The notes under the pieces: model-generated
Databases searched by the model: none
The model's input: the letters and a program-made list of their open reading frames with translations, nothing else
What the model was told of the DNA's origin: nothing
Program-made: the position numbers and the translations under genes
Part shown: piece after piece, positions 37,256 to 49,944 of the stretch
Layout of the letters: each line of letters opens with the position of its first letter
Numbering within the stretch: the first letter of the stretch is position 1
From: Leuctra nigra
Taxonomy: Eukaryota > Arthropoda > Insecta > Plecoptera > Leuctridae
Length of the DNA stretch: 64,000 nucleotides
Assembly (NCBI GenBank): GCA_934045905.1
Contig: OW203764.1
Coordinates: forward strand, 26,958,954 to 27,022,953
Direction: 5' to 3'

Positions 37256-40186
37256 ACACGATAAATTTCAATAATCGGTTCTTCGTTTAGAATAGCAAAT
37301 CAAATGGGTTGAGCAGAAATTCTGATGGCCACCAAGCTTAGGAGGTTATTTTCTATCTTGACTTCAATATAATTAAGCTGTGCGTGTTTGAGCATATTAT
37401 TCGAGCTGCGCGCATGCGTACTGTGTTTGTGTTGTCGTCGCGACGCTTGAGCGTGAAGAATGGCGCAGCGTCCCGACGCCATGTTTGTACAGCAGTGTTG
37501 CACGGCTTACTAGAGCGAGTAATAAATGAGCCAGCATGCTGTGAAACAGGAATGCAGGAAGAAACAAGATGGCTGTGACTAGTCACTTCATGTTTACCAG
37601 ATTGCGGTTGATTTATGAAGAAAAAACATTTGGTTCGAAGACTACTGCATTTTCGAGTTTAGATTCTCGGTAATGGCTGGTGATGAAACCAGTTGGAATA
37701 ACGTTTATCAAAATATGAAGACATTTCTTAAATTTCGTAGCTATTCCCACAAATAAGTGATACGTGATGGAGCCACTTCTGGCAAGATGGCTACTATTAG
37801 GTCCACAAATTAATTTGTTTGTTTTTACATTTCGTGTTTCCATAAAGCAGTGAAAAAACAAAAAACAAATTAAATTGATATTTAGCTATAAATTTACTTT
37901 CTTGGCCATAACAAACAACTATATCAACTATTTGTATTTATATTTATGCAAATGCGCCCTTGATAGCCGCCATTTACCTAGTACCACAAAATCCACCAGA
38001 GGTCAGTTGTGTTCCTTATTTTCTCGAATACGTATAAGCATAGTCGTTGCGAACAAGGGGTTTCCCAAATAAAGATTGTGTTAGGTGTTTGTGGATAATT
38101 CACACTTATCTTGTTTTTGAAATAATTGTTGTTTTCTTGGAATTGTCCCTACCTACTAAGGGTCTGCAGTTTTTCAATACAATGCTAAATTTTAAACATT
38201 TGAATAGGACTTCACGGAAATAACCAATACATTTATTGAATGTCCAAGGCATTGAAAACCCGGGCCTAATTATTGAAACAAGAAACTTGATTTCGGGCCA
38301 CAAATCCAAATATGGCTTTGGTCAATAACACTTCAAAACTAATATAGAAAATTGAAAAATGATTTATTAAGGACACACTTTTTTAAATCTATTTGAAATG
38401 TATTTGCAGAAAAAAATATTCTCGGCCGGGATATGGGCTGAAGTGAAAATAATTCTTAGTATCGCGGTAATACACTTCATACGCAGCTGGGGCTCGATCC
38501 CAAGTCCTCCTTACAATCATCCTGTAATAACATTGTCACCTTCGAAGTGACCGAAACGTAAACATATCATCTTCCTGTGTCAACTGTCAATGTCAATGCC
38601 GACGCATTCCGCCGCAATACTACACCTGAGATTGCATCGGGTTGAAGAATTCCATTGAATATTATTGTAGGCGTGCGCCCCTCACACCTGGCGGGGCGGA
38701 GGGTTGCTACCGCCCTTCATCAACACAGGTGGAGTTCATTCATTCACGGTGAAGATGAGGAGCTACCCTGGAGTCGATCCCATGAGGGCGTTGAGGACAC
38801 AGAAACCTTCATTAGTCAATTGAAATGTATGTTTTCTCATAATGAAAAGCCTCAATTTTAGTTACAATCAAAATTCTTACAAAATATTATACCCCGTCCT
38901 ATAATATTGTTAACTTGTAGATCGATAAGTTGATCAAGTTACGCGTGATTTTTATACACCTGTGCTTGTGGACCAAAAGCTATTTTATTGAAAAATTCTG
39001 TAACAAATTCTTATGGCGACCATTATTTGTTCACTGACTAGTCCGGCCCGTGTCTGTGAAAAATTAAATTAAAACAACTTAACTTTGGGATTTTTAACTA
39101 CTTATTCCAACATTCTCGTATGGTGCTCACTTTTTGTGGTTTTATCATATAAAAAATTAGGTATCTATTCTTGAAATTATTTGAGACTTTACAATTTTCT
39201 GAAAATTCTTACCCGTTTTATTTTATAATTTAAATGATGAAGGTGGTTCACCGAAATATTTCATTTTTAAAAATTATTATTGCATTCCTCAATTAGAAGA
39301 AGGTATACTTACGAAAGCATGATAAATCATTTTAATTAACAAAAGCAATGACATTTAAAAATGGTTGTCATATGGACACAGTAAAAAGAAGTAAAAGTAA
39401 TAAATACGAATAGTAAACTACATCTCGTAATTTACCCATATGACACGGACAAACCAGGAAACAACTTCTTTAAAAGATTACAAGTTGAAGTTGGTCTTAT
39501 TGAACACAACTCTTTTGTTCCCTTGAAAGAATGTACTTTTCTCGTGCCATTTGAAAGTAATTGATTCTCCATAATCTGAAGGAAGTATTGAGTGAAAGCT
39601 GACGTCGAATAATATTGATGTTGTGCTCATTATGCTTGTCACGGCTTGCTAACTTGTTTGCCAACTTCATGCTAAGCTCATAAGCCGACACGCGATTGCG
39701 TTGCTAAGTTCAACTTGAACTTCAACTTCATTATCCTGCTCCTTAGAGACGCCATGGACGGGGCGCCATACTGTTTTGGAATACAGGAGGTGAACGTCAC
39801 ATTCTTTTTATGGAAATCATAAACCCAGAATATATTTAAAAAAATATTAATGCTGAACGGAGTATGTGCCAAGTGCTGCTGCCTCGGGGCACCCAATGGA
39901 GTCAGCACCAAAAGCTCGGGCAGTAAAGCTCAGGACCCCTTTTCCTGAAAAAAGTGTGAGTGAGTATGAGGGAAAAAATAGTGGTATCAGCCAGGAATCT
40001 AAGCCTGCTGCTGGTTTCCTATTGGTTGATAACAATTTTCTCACTGATTTTTTCCCACTCACTCTCACTTTCTCTGGAATCAGGACTTGCACTCTGTTAG
40101 ACCCAGGTTTTCCTCAGCAGTCGTCTTTCCTGACTGAGGTTTTTACGTATTACTCAGTTGAGGAACAAATGTTGGAAAGATCTATA
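37256..40186. other. Intergenic, no gene seen
   Basis: Contains a small CG-rich block at 37400-37500, overlapped on both strands by short frames, and SINE-like remains at 38465-38560. At 39950-40060, GTGAGTGAGTATGAGGG and CCCACTCACTCTCAC form a loose inverted pair. No gene is supported. Confidence 0.5.
38465..38560 (-). mobile_element. Degenerate tRNA-like SINE fragment
   Basis: The minus strand contains GGGATCGAGCCCC, close to a B box, and shares CACTTCGAAGGT with the fragment at 24485-24555. No clear A box or tail is seen, so it is probably an old truncated copy. Confidence 0.3.
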
Positions 40187-40194
40187 CAAAGAAG

Positions 40195-40668
40195 CAGTGT
40201 TGGGGAGGAACTAGTTCCTAGGAACTATAATTACCGGGAACTAGTTCCTTTTTAGGGAACTTTTAGGGAACTTAGTTCCTTTATTTTTAAAGGAACTTGG
40301 GAACTAAAAGGTTCCTTTAAGGAACTAGTTGGGTTTTTTTAAGTTCCTTTCCAATAGAAATCTTATGTAATGATTTGCATAGAATTTATAACGAATAATG
40401 AACCATTTTTTCTGGCTCCTAAATTTGCCTGATATCTGAAAATATAATACTTGATCGACTAGCTCACTCAATTTAGAGACCCGCAGTAATTTAAAAAAAA
40501 ACAAGTTGTTTATGGAGTGCATTGTAACTTAAAAGTAACTTAGTTCCTTACTGGTAACTTTCCAGTTCCTTTCTTTGAAAGGAACTAGGAACTTGAACTA
40601 GTTCCTTTTTGAGCAAAGGAACTGGAACTGGAACCATTTCCTTTTTTTGAGGAACTTACCCAAAACTG
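40195..40668. mobile_element. hAT-like non-autonomous element rich in GGAACT
   Basis: A 474-bp element starting CAGTGTTGGGGAGGAAC and ending GTTCC-type sequence through CTTACCCAAAACTG, an inverted terminus (CAGTTTTGGGTAAG). The 8-bp flanks CAAAGAAG (40187-40194) and CAAATAAG (40669-40676) match at 7 of 8 positions, the hAT signature. The ends contain many GGAACT/AGTTCC words in both orientations. Non-coding. Confidence 0.75.
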
Positions 40669-40682
40669 CAAATAAGCCACAA

Positions 40683-40752
40683 CATACATTCTTATACCAT
40701 CATCATCATTTATCGGTCACCATTCTCCTTCAGTTGCAGAACAGTGCGACGT
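40683..40752 (-). mobile_element. Truncated head of the 48093 SINE-like repeat
   Basis: GCAGAACAGTGCGAC at 40736-40750, preceded by CATCATCAT-rich sequence, matches 48516-48530 and its context. The remainder of the element is missing. The fragment starts just past the 8-bp target duplication of the neighbouring hAT-like element. Confidence 0.45.
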
Positions 40753-40794
40753 GAAAGAACTAAAATAAAACTGCCATCACGATGAGCGCTGAGT

Positions 40795-40900
40795 TGTAGA
40801 CCGCGATGAGAGGGTGGGTTTGTTGTGATAGCGTCACACTCTTCTCCACCTCACTCGCTTGATGCGCGCGGTCGTCGCTTCGAATCCCGGGATCATCAAG
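40795..40900 (+). mobile_element. Possible tRNA-derived SINE fragment
   Basis: GTCGCTTCGAATCCCGG at about 40873-40889 is a near-consensus polymerase III B box. The upstream TGTGATAGCG is a weak A-box candidate. No cloverleaf can be folded, so it is not a tRNA gene. The base composition is more GC-rich than the surroundings. Confidence 0.35.
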
Positions 40901-40919
40901 GGATCAGCGAGAGAGCTTT

Positions 40920-42320
40920 GTCAACCCCTCACTGACTTGTCAAAATAGAGACTCATAATGGCTGGGGAGATAACTAGATTAGTGGGACGACTAATTCGAA
41001 GTCACTTCGCCGGTTTGTTTGCGTTTTACTGCACGTCAGTTGGAATGCGGTGGATTGAAGGAGCAGGATCTGTTTCGAAAACAATCGACTTTTAGTCTTT
41101 TAGAAGATAAAATGAATATTAATATCTGTGTTTTAGTAATGAAGCAGCCACGGTATTGTGTCATTCTGGACCATTCATGGTTACAAGGAAATATTTTTGA
41201 TTCATTTTCAGTCTCAAGATCAATTCTAGCAACATTTTTTCGTGTTTTGTTTTACTGACTGTTATATAAGTTCTTCAGTTAACGTTTACAGGTTCCTTAA
41301 TCTTCGTTATTTTTTTTTTGTCATGATCTTGAAAAGATTCACACATTAATCGTGTACCTAGGTATAGGTAATTTAGGCTGGATCCTTCCTAAATTAAAGG
41401 CTGTTACAACGTTCAAACATCCAGGATACGAAGAATTTTTATTTAGATCATATTCACAAATATTTTGTGGTACAAACACTCAAGGTAAACAACTACTTTC
41501 ACAAATAAAAACTTAATTAGTATTTTCAGTGTTTCTGAATTTAAAAACGGTATTTCCACTTCACTGAAATAAAGACACGAAAACTTCTTTCATAATTCCT
41601 GACGAAACTGTTTTACAAAACAACAACCCCTAATATTTCCGTTCCACCCCGCCACCCACGTCATCATCTGACACCACGACAGCCATCTTGTTTATCTCAC
41701 ATGTCATGTCTGACCACGTGTATGAAGGCGGTGACCGCAACGATGCCGCGGGAGGTCTTCCGTGTCACACGATATCTTGCCACGTCACGTCATGGCATGA
41801 CATCTCCTGCCGTCGCTCTGACACACATGGCATGCATTAACATTCTGGAAGCAGGCGTAGACGTCACAATGCGACATTCAGGATCAGAAATCAGGATCGT
41901 GTCAATGGAAGAAATACATTTTTGTTCAAACTGAAACACGAGGGAAATTATAGATCAAAAAAGCTCAGATTTACGTGGAATAAGTTTTCATAAAGTGCAT
42001 CCAATCGTATACTTTGGAGTCTGGTACTTTTGTGTAAAAACACTAGGAATGTGGATACATAGAACATAATATAGATGACTAGATGACCAATTATTTTTCA
42101 GTTGTATAGCTTAGCGATTTACTTTAGAAATAATTGTTTCTATAAATTTTGTTATGTTTTAATTCGCACCCTACGAGTTCAATTTGTTATCAATCAGAAA
42201 ATGACGTCTGCTATTTATCTGTCAACACTCTGTCCTTAAAAATTCCTCTAGCAACCCTCTGCAAATTTAACCATTTTTCTCCCTTCATAATTCCATTTCT
42301 CAATGAGAGCTTTTTTCTGT
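40920..42320. other. Intergenic, no gene seen
   Basis: Frames at 41019-41258 and 41701-41934 show no motif. CACGTCACGTCATGGCATGACATC at about 41771-41794 is locally palindromic-rich. The remainder is AT-rich. Confidence 0.5.
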
Positions 42321-42482
42321 ACAACCCCCCCCCCCCCCCCTCACACCCCTCACAGTGTTGATTGTCTTCTGAAGTGGGATTAAGATTGGCTGGATCTTCT
42401 TCCCGCAGAACTCGTAACTGTTGGCCACTCAACAAACTCGGCTGCATTCTCTGCTCGAAACTGCTAATATTGCACACAAAAG

Positions 42483-42523
42483 CACTTGAATTGAACGAAT
42501 TCGCTGGAATTCGTTCAAGTGCC
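42483..42523. repeat. Hairpin with GAATTC apex
   Basis: GCACTTGAATTGAACGAATTC pairs with GAATTCGTTCAAGTGC around a GCTG loop, with a 5-base bulge on the left. It is isolated in non-coding DNA. It is too short and too tight-looped to be called a microRNA precursor. Confidence 0.45.
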
Positions 42524-42697
42524 TCTTGCAAAGGCTGAACACCCTGGGCTTGAGGCTCGAGATATTGTTGGTTTGTGGCAAAGACGTACAAAGGGGAGGT
42601 TTTGAAATGTGTGATTTCCGTTTAGTCACACCTGTGTGGTCTTAATAGTTCGATGAAGATTACAATTCACAATATTTTCTATCTGAGGTGCGATTAT

Positions 42698-42794
42698 ATA
42701 AAATGACAACTATGTTCTCGCGTGACAATTTTCTCATCTCAATGTTATTCACGGTATTCTCGGGTGAGATGAGAACTAGAGTTGTCATTTTACA
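42698..42794. repeat. Short inverted repeat
   Basis: ATAAAATGACAACT pairs with AGTTGTCATTTTACAT and, inside, TTCTCATCTC pairs with GAGATGAGAA. It lies next to the GTAACT-rich element and may be a separate small foldback. Confidence 0.5.
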
Positions 42795-42823
42795 TAATTC
42801 ATTTCATTTTACGTCATTTTACC

Positions 42824-43253
42824 AGTAACTAGTAACTTTCTGGGTTATTTTTGTGGTAACTATAGTTACTTTTCATCCTCAGTAACTTTGGGAGTAACTA
42901 AGTTACAATTTTAGAATAACTTGTAACTTAATTTTCGTTACTTTTAAAGTTACTTTTAGGTGATTATCAATTTGACAAAATATTGTGGTTGAATTTTACA
43001 GTCTTCAAACTCCCTTTCTATCTCTTGACTTGACAGAAAATCAAAATCCAAGTTTTATTTTATTTTGCATTTCTCAGTCAGTATTGAAAATTAACTTTAA
43101 AGTAACTTAAAAGTAACTTTCATTTTTTGGTAACTATACTCAGTTTCTTTTCAAATGATGTAACTTATACCAAGTAGCTTATAGTTCATTTTGAGATCAG
43201 GTAACTTACAGAGTAACTAGTTTCTTTTTACAAGAAGTAACTTACCCAACTCT
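42824..43253. mobile_element. GTAACT-rich hAT-like element
   Basis: Dense GTAACT/AGTTAC words in both orientations across about 430 bp, ending CTTACCCAACTCT, whose complement AGAGTTGGGTAAG is a common hAT terminus. The left terminus is not intact (it begins near CCAGTAACTAGTAAC) and no 8-bp duplication is evident. It is a structural analogue of the GGAACT element at 40195-40668, but with a different word. Confidence 0.5.
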
Positions 43254-44281
43254 TCATAGCTTTATAATAATACAATTTGAACCCAAATGAAGATAATTTT
43301 AATATGATAGGCCCCAAGCTTCGTTCCACGGACAAATGTGTTGGTCACTCATTGTTATTTAACTTACTAAATGATTGATGAGCCGAAGTTTTAAAATGAT
43401 ACCTATGCTGATTCCAACGATACCAATAAATCAATAATCATATGTAATTCAAAAAATGTCACGTGGGTGCTTTATGGTTGGTCCACAGAATGAGAATAAT
43501 AATAATAGAATCTGAGCTCTTCGATTTTAATAACAAATATTTGTTGATTTTGAGTAATGATATTGTATCTATTGTATTACTTACCAAACTATCTGGATTC
43601 AGTTCAAAAGTATTATTGATAGAATGAGAGGAAAATGTTTCACAGAGAACTGCAGTTGAATATCGAGTCCTGAGCTTTTGCCTGCGGCTCTACTTCGAAA
43701 CAGCGAGAAGATCAGAGCTAGATTATTCAGCAAAGTAGAGAGCTCTATTTATTCAGAGTAAAGTAGAATAGGAATTAACGCGGGAGGCGAATTGTTTTGT
43801 TAATTGTACGATGTTTCCGATAGAGCGGCGTTACTGATGGAGTTTCTTTCTGCTCGATGGTATTAGCACTAATTCTTTGTGAGTCGACCGAACAGTGGTG
43901 GGAATAATCACTTGCCACAGGGCGGAATAATTACTTCGCATCCTGCCTGCCAGTTTCATCCTGCGCCATGTCTTTTTCTGCGACGTGCAATGCGAATCAA
44001 CAACGAAAAAAGATTAATTTCTGCTCTGCGGGCCACAATGAGCTGAGCTCTTCGCTGAGTTATTCAGTATTCAGAACATTCTATTAATATTTTGGTGAAG
44101 CTGAACATAATATGACGTATTGTTTTCAAAAAGGTTTCCACTCGTTCCTGTAGTCCACTTTCTGTTGTGAAAATTCGTAGTTTTAGAACAAAAATTATAA
44201 TTTAATTGTGGGGGATAGTTTAATAAGAACAGTTAATTATTTCAACTAATATTCTATGATTGTACTGAATCTATTTACATA

Positions 44282-45179
44282 ATTGAGCGAGCGTAGCGAG
44301 CGTCACCACGGTACTCTTATGGCACTTTCTCTGTGTGTTTTTTTTTTTTTTTTGTCCGCACAGCCCAGGTTAAACCGCAAATTCAATCGATCTGAAACTT
44401 TGCACATATGCTAACATAATCTATGCGGTCCCTGGGATCGTTTTTGAACGGGCTCCTGTGATTGGTTCAAGTTTTAAAAAAAATATCTTTCGATTGGTTG
44501 CTCTGCTCAATTTGAAATTTAGCAAAGTCATTGCAACCAACATTTTACCCAATCATAAAAAGTTTCAGCAAAATTCTCCCATTGGTTTAAATTTGAACCC
44601 ATTTTTCCTGTGATTTTTGAAATTTAAACTAGAACCGATTGACCGACCAACTAAAAACTTTGCATGGTCATTGGTACCAACATTTAAGATATTTTTGCCA
44701 ATTTCCAGTCTAATCTGTCGTTATTTTCAAAAGTTTTTGTAATTCTAGGGACATTTTGCGTGTTGGCTGTCAAATTCACGGCGACTTCGAATCTTCAGTT
44801 CAAGGCAAGGTAGTTAGAGCAGAAAGTTTCAAACGAAATGAAACTAATAATGACCGTTCAACAGATTGATCTGATATTGTGTACACACTAATATCATATG
44901 ATTTGAGTGGTCCCAGGTATATTGTTTGAACGAGATCCTGTGATTTTTGAAAATTAACAAGGAACCGTTCAATCATAAAGGTTTAATCGATCAACTTAAA
45001 ACTTAGCAAGGTTATTGGGACCAATATTTTTGGAGATTTTGGAGATATTTATATAAGTCTGTGACGAAATTTAAGAATTATTGGCTTTTAATGCCATTTT
45101 CGATTGACATAATTTCGGTTCGAGGTGTTGCGTGTATCCGTGCTCGCTCATCAACGCGTCACACAGAGCGTTTTCCTAG
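44282..45179 (+). mobile_element. Family-H repeat, copy D
   Basis: An 898-bp element starting ATTGAGCGAGCGTAGCGAGC, followed by CTTTCTCTGTGTG and a T tract, and ending in GCTCGCTCATCAACGCG, GAGCGTTTTCCTAG and then T. The 3' end has a CGCTC/GAGCG stem a few bases before CTAG, which recalls Helitrons (hairpin then CTRR, insertion before T). The 5' end does not begin with TC, so the class is uncertain. It has no coding region. Confidence 0.6.
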
Positions 45180-48092
45180 TGTAAAATCATAAGTGTTGTA
45201 TCGTCAGCCAATTGGCTCGCTTGACCGGTGGAGGTGCCATGTTTCAGTCAGAGCAGAATCTTGTATAATCGCCAAGAACGTTGGAAACAGACAATATTGA
45301 CAATATTGGCAGTTGCTACATCTATTTCTTCGTAAACTGCTGATACCAAATTTTGCATGTATAACAATTTTATTTTAATTTCGAGTTTTCTTGGGTATGA
45401 TTTTGATTTCATGATAATGGTAACAAATCCAATAAATTTATACAAAATCTATAAAAAATATGACAATCATCAGTTAAAACGGGAATATGAGTTTAAATTA
45501 ATAATATAAAAGTAGAGCATTGTTTCAGAACTTAGTTTTAAGCTCGACCCGTTAACACTTTTAGGATGCAAAATAATCAATGTAACATAAACAACACAAA
45601 AGTGCAATAATTTAAAAATATTTGTAATCAGAACCAGAAACCATGCACTACGAAACATTATTCCCCTGACAACAGCTCAGAGATATCCAGGGTTCCAAGT
45701 TACCCAAATGTCTCTCTCATCCTCTCTCTTCGTCATTTCATAGACGAGACATCCATCCGTCAGAGCAGATGCGAGCCATCACCTCGAAAAACCTCTCCAA
45801 CCTTCCCGTCGATGCTAAAATTAAATGAGTCCATCTCGGAACATCACCTCCGCGTCACAAGAAAGAAAGAAGCGGTTTGGTTGGCCGTGCTGTCAACGCT
45901 AATTTTAAACTCAACTAGCATCCAGAGTGAAACTGACAAAAACGAGAGAGACAACCGAAAGAATCATCAGACTAATGCGTTGTGAATATGACAGCCACAA
46001 GACAGTCGCGTTTAACGTGAAGAGATAAATTATATAATCTGGATAATAGATTTCACGCCTCTGCCAAAAGTTAGCTGTCAAACGGCATTGCTAGATTGAC
46101 TACTCGACACGTTAGTGTGAAATAATGGGAATGAGGACGGATCATTGTGTTGACAATTGGCTATTATATTGATTAGAAAGTATGTAGCTATAGTCTACAC
46201 CTGTGTTTTTGAATGTTGATCCCCCTCCCCCCCCCCCCCTTGGACTCATAGTAATAAATAATAATATACTATCTCACCCTTGAAAGAAATTATAAAATGA
46301 GATTAAAATATAAATCTTATGAGAATTATAAAAGTGATATTTATTTGAGCCTTATTTCCAGATTTAAGGAAAATCACTTCAAATTATGGAGCGTGGAATA
46401 TATTTTGGGGCTTAAGAATAGTGATTTTGTGGAAATGTTCGTGTAAAATATTCTAAAGAAACTGGGAAATACCGTATTTTCTATGGAATGTGTACTCCGG
46501 TTCTGTAGTAATCTGAGGGTACCTCCCCATTGTGTTTGTGCACATGCACATTTTTGTGACTTTTTACATTTAAAAAGTCTTGCCCATTTTTATGCATGCT
46601 ATTTTGTATATTTGTTGGCTCATAGCCGCACCACTGAAAAGCTTTGTTTGTATCTATTACGGCATAAAATTACAAAATATAATAGAATGTTAAATAAAAT
46701 TATAAATATCATATAAATGGAAACCGGATTAGATTAAATTAAAAAAACAAAACATTAACACCATTTGTATCATTACAGATGTTAACGTCACCATTGTCAT
46801 GCACAAAGAGTGACGTTTCCTTTTTTCATCCCGACAAGAAAATCATATGAAATAAAACCGCAGTGGAGAGACCATCGAGCGTATTCAATATGGCAGTTGT
46901 AAGAAGCCTAAGAAAATGTTTTCCCACCCATCAGCACTGTTTGGACAATGGCAGAGACTCAATCTATCAGATAGCCACGCTATCGGCTTCTTTATACTTC
47001 ACTAACACAGGTGCATTATATACGGTGATGGGGTATAGGGTGCTTTAGCAAAGTACTTTTTAAAAAGATCAACAAAAGCCAACTCTTATCACAACATAAG
47101 CTTGTTTTCATTTGTGGATAAAGGATTATAATCGTTGAACTAACCTATCACGTGTCATTAGAGCTTTAGACGTGCTTTGTCTGAGTAGTCAGCCATCTTG
47201 GATAATCTTCGATCTTCCTTCCGAATAAGCAAATATGTATTTAGAAAATGGTTTTATAATCTTGTGTGATGGCTTTGCTTAGAATCATAATGCTCCATGA
47301 ATATTGACTTTATTTTCGAGCGATCAGTTGTCATTGGTAGAACGATGATAAACGTATAGAAAGTGAGAGGAAGAGAGGAAAATAATCAACGACTAATGAC
47401 CATTTTCATGAAGAATGTCGGTAAAAAGTCAGTCGTAATTTGTCTCGTTTCCCTTGGTGATCAATCAAGTTGTGACAAGACGTCGTTTTCTTGTGAAGCG
47501 ACGCGCACGGATTTAGAACGGGGCGATGGATTTTATTTACATATTTAGTGCACTTTTTGTCTCAGATCGACGGCAGCGGGTCCAGCTTGCACTCCTGTCG
47601 TGTTCAATTATTGATTCTATTCAACAAACACTAGACTTTTAATCTAACAAATTTGTTTTTAATCTAACAAATGCACATACATACTCTTATACCTTACCAA
47701 AAATAGTTTCTAGCATGAATATTGAAATGGGAGTAGGGGATAAAAAGCTTTACACAACAACAATTATTTTATACCGATTCATACAGCTATTGCTGCTTCT
47801 CGCATCTGAATCTCCATAACTCCTCTTTAATCATTCTTTTCCAAAGCTCTTTCCTCCATTGTCCTCCGGATACCGATTCATATCAAATTGCAATATCTTC
47901 ATCACAAGAAACTCGTAGATTTCTACAGATTGTTGTACCATAAGTTACTATACCTATTGGCGTTGAATGTCTGATTTCATATTCATAATGGTAACGGAGA
48001 AATATGATTGATAGTGATACTACAACCAAATACTAAAAACATCGATACCAATAGATGATTATGCACTACTAGAGGGACCCGCTTACAAATTG
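45180..48092. other. Intergenic, no gene seen
   Basis: No supported gene. A C run lies at 46227-46239, and TTTTTAATCTAACAAAT is duplicated at 47637-47670. Short frames near 46483-47548 are not convincing. Confidence 0.5.
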
Positions 48093-48530
48093 TAAGTTGT
48101 GTGATTCGCATTTATGATTAATTTATCACCAACTACCAAAGTTTGGGAATTGTTAAAAAGCGTCCTTCCTGACGGTTTTGTTCGTGGTATTACCTCAGTC
48201 GACAGGCAAATGCTGGGAAGGTATACCCAACTAATAGGCCACGACCGCCTCCTTCCCTGCTTCCATCTTTACCTACTATTCACCTTCATCTAAGTTGTGT
48301 GATTCGAATTTATGATTAATTATCATCAACTACGTACCAAAGTTTGGGAAATGTTAAAAAGCGTCCTTCCTGACGGTTTTGTTCGTGGTATTACCTCAGT
48401 CGACAGGCAAATGCTGGGAAGGTATACCCAACTAATAGGCCACGACCGCCTCCTTCCCACCTTCCATCTTTACCTCCTATTTACCATCATCTCCCATCAT
48501 CATAATAGGTTAGCTGCAGAACAGTGCGAC
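48093..48530 (-). mobile_element. SINE-like repeat, duplicated in tandem
   Basis: Two consecutive units, 48093-48290 and 48291-48497, are near-identical, differing mainly by small indels at their starts. On the minus strand each contains TGGCCTATTAGTTGG, which resembles an A box, followed by CTTCCCAGCATTTGCCT. A diverged single copy of that core sits at 19510-19595. The minus-strand head GTCGCACTGTTCTGC at 48516-48530 recurs at 40736-40750. The open frame at 48312-48545 is inside the repeat and is not regarded as coding. Confidence 0.5.
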
Positions 48531-49466
48531 GTTATACACTACTAAAACAAATAGGTACCTACATGGAAATTACAAATCTACTACAGATTAAAATTTCTAA
48601 ACGAATCCAAGTTACAAATCTGAAATCATAAATGAGTGAATTATACTGAAACAAATACGCAACTTAAAAAAATAACGACCCAATGAGTACATAAGAAGTG
48701 AAAAATTAAAAATTGGGTAAAAAGATGTTAAAAACGTTTCTAAGAAAACATGGAATACTCTATCAAATTTAGATAAAACCAGAGCAGCTCTCTCATTGAC
48801 TGAAATCTGTCACGTGATCTTACTTGCCTCCTGATCAGCAGGGAGCCGCTGAGCTTCTCAGTCGATTCTCACATTGCTGAATGTCGCCTTTTTGTACTTA
48901 AAGATGCAAATAAAGATAATTGAAATTGAATTTGAAACATCAACGATCGATCGCTTTAGTACAATTTTGATTCCCAAAACGTAACTTTCAATATACTAAT
49001 GAGAAGTTGCGACGTTAGGTATGTATACTCGGGCTTAAAAGTTCACTTACGCCCCCCCCCCCCCTAACCCCTCACCCTTTGCAACCCCAAAAATATCATC
49101 TATTTACATTATATTGCTTTACCCGTGGTTCTACTAAGTCAAGGTCCCAAGAGTTAATTCCAATTTTCGTTCAATCTAAAAAAAATCACGGCCTATACTG
49201 CGCAAATTTGAAAGTTTCGAAACTTGTCTGTTCTTCCATGGGCTACACGTCTTGGCAAGTTGGCTACACTCTTGCTTCTCATGTAATTTCTCTCAAAATA
49301 CTGTCAAACGTTAGTGAAACGGAGTTAATTCATCAATCAGGTATGTAGAATGTGATTTCGTATATTATTTGAACGAATTATTGTCATAACTTCCTTGAAA
49401 GTGGATATAAAGATTCGTGCTGACATTTTGACGTTTTGGAATGACAGTTTGATTCATTTCCATTGT

Positions 49467-49501
49467 CGGACACCTGGACACCCGGACACCCGGACACCCG
49501 C
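49467..49501. repeat. GGACACCCG short tandem repeat
   Basis: Four imperfect 9-bp units (GGACACCTG then GGACACCCG repeated), directly left of the 398-bp repeat copy 2. Confidence 0.8.
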
Positions 49502-49545
49502 GACATGCGCATGCGTGAAAAGTGTACATTATGTAAGAGGATAGG

Positions 49546-49944
49546 TATAGGCAGCGTGTTTAGACAACAGATGGCACTGTAAAAAGTACAGACAGAGCCA
49601 CCTAATCTGTGGGAAGGAAGCTTACCTTTTGGCAAGGCGTCCAAGTCGCTGCAGTTATATGTTATGTTGCTGCACATATTACGCATTATCAATTCTTAAA
49701 ATTTACACATGTTTATCTAATGTTTATTCGCCTACAAAATATTAATAATAAAGTGTTCACAATTTCACTGAATCTGATCACAATATTAATTTGCGCGACT
49801 TAGTTTGATTCCGAAATATTTTGAGTACATTTGTTGACATCTGATCGGTTGCTAGGTCACGGCCAATGAGAAATAAAACAGTTGACGATCTTCCCACAAA
49901 AGTTGCTAATTTCTCTCACTCGTGGCGAACTCTCGGTGCCTATA
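49546..49944 (-). mobile_element. 398-bp repeat with ATG and splice donor, copy 2
   Basis: Inverse counterpart of 36858-37255, differing at only a handful of positions by eye. The ends are TATAGGCAGCG and CGGTGCCTATA. On the minus strand the same short frame and AAAAGGTAAGC donor are preserved. Adjacent on the left is a run of GGACACCCGGACACCCG (49467-49501). Confidence 0.55.

Noticed and set aside
39866..40255. 129-codon plus-strand frame and overlapping minus-strand frame
   Set aside because: Both strands are open and the frame runs into the hAT-like element at 40195. A partial inverted repeat within it suggests repeat-derived sequence.
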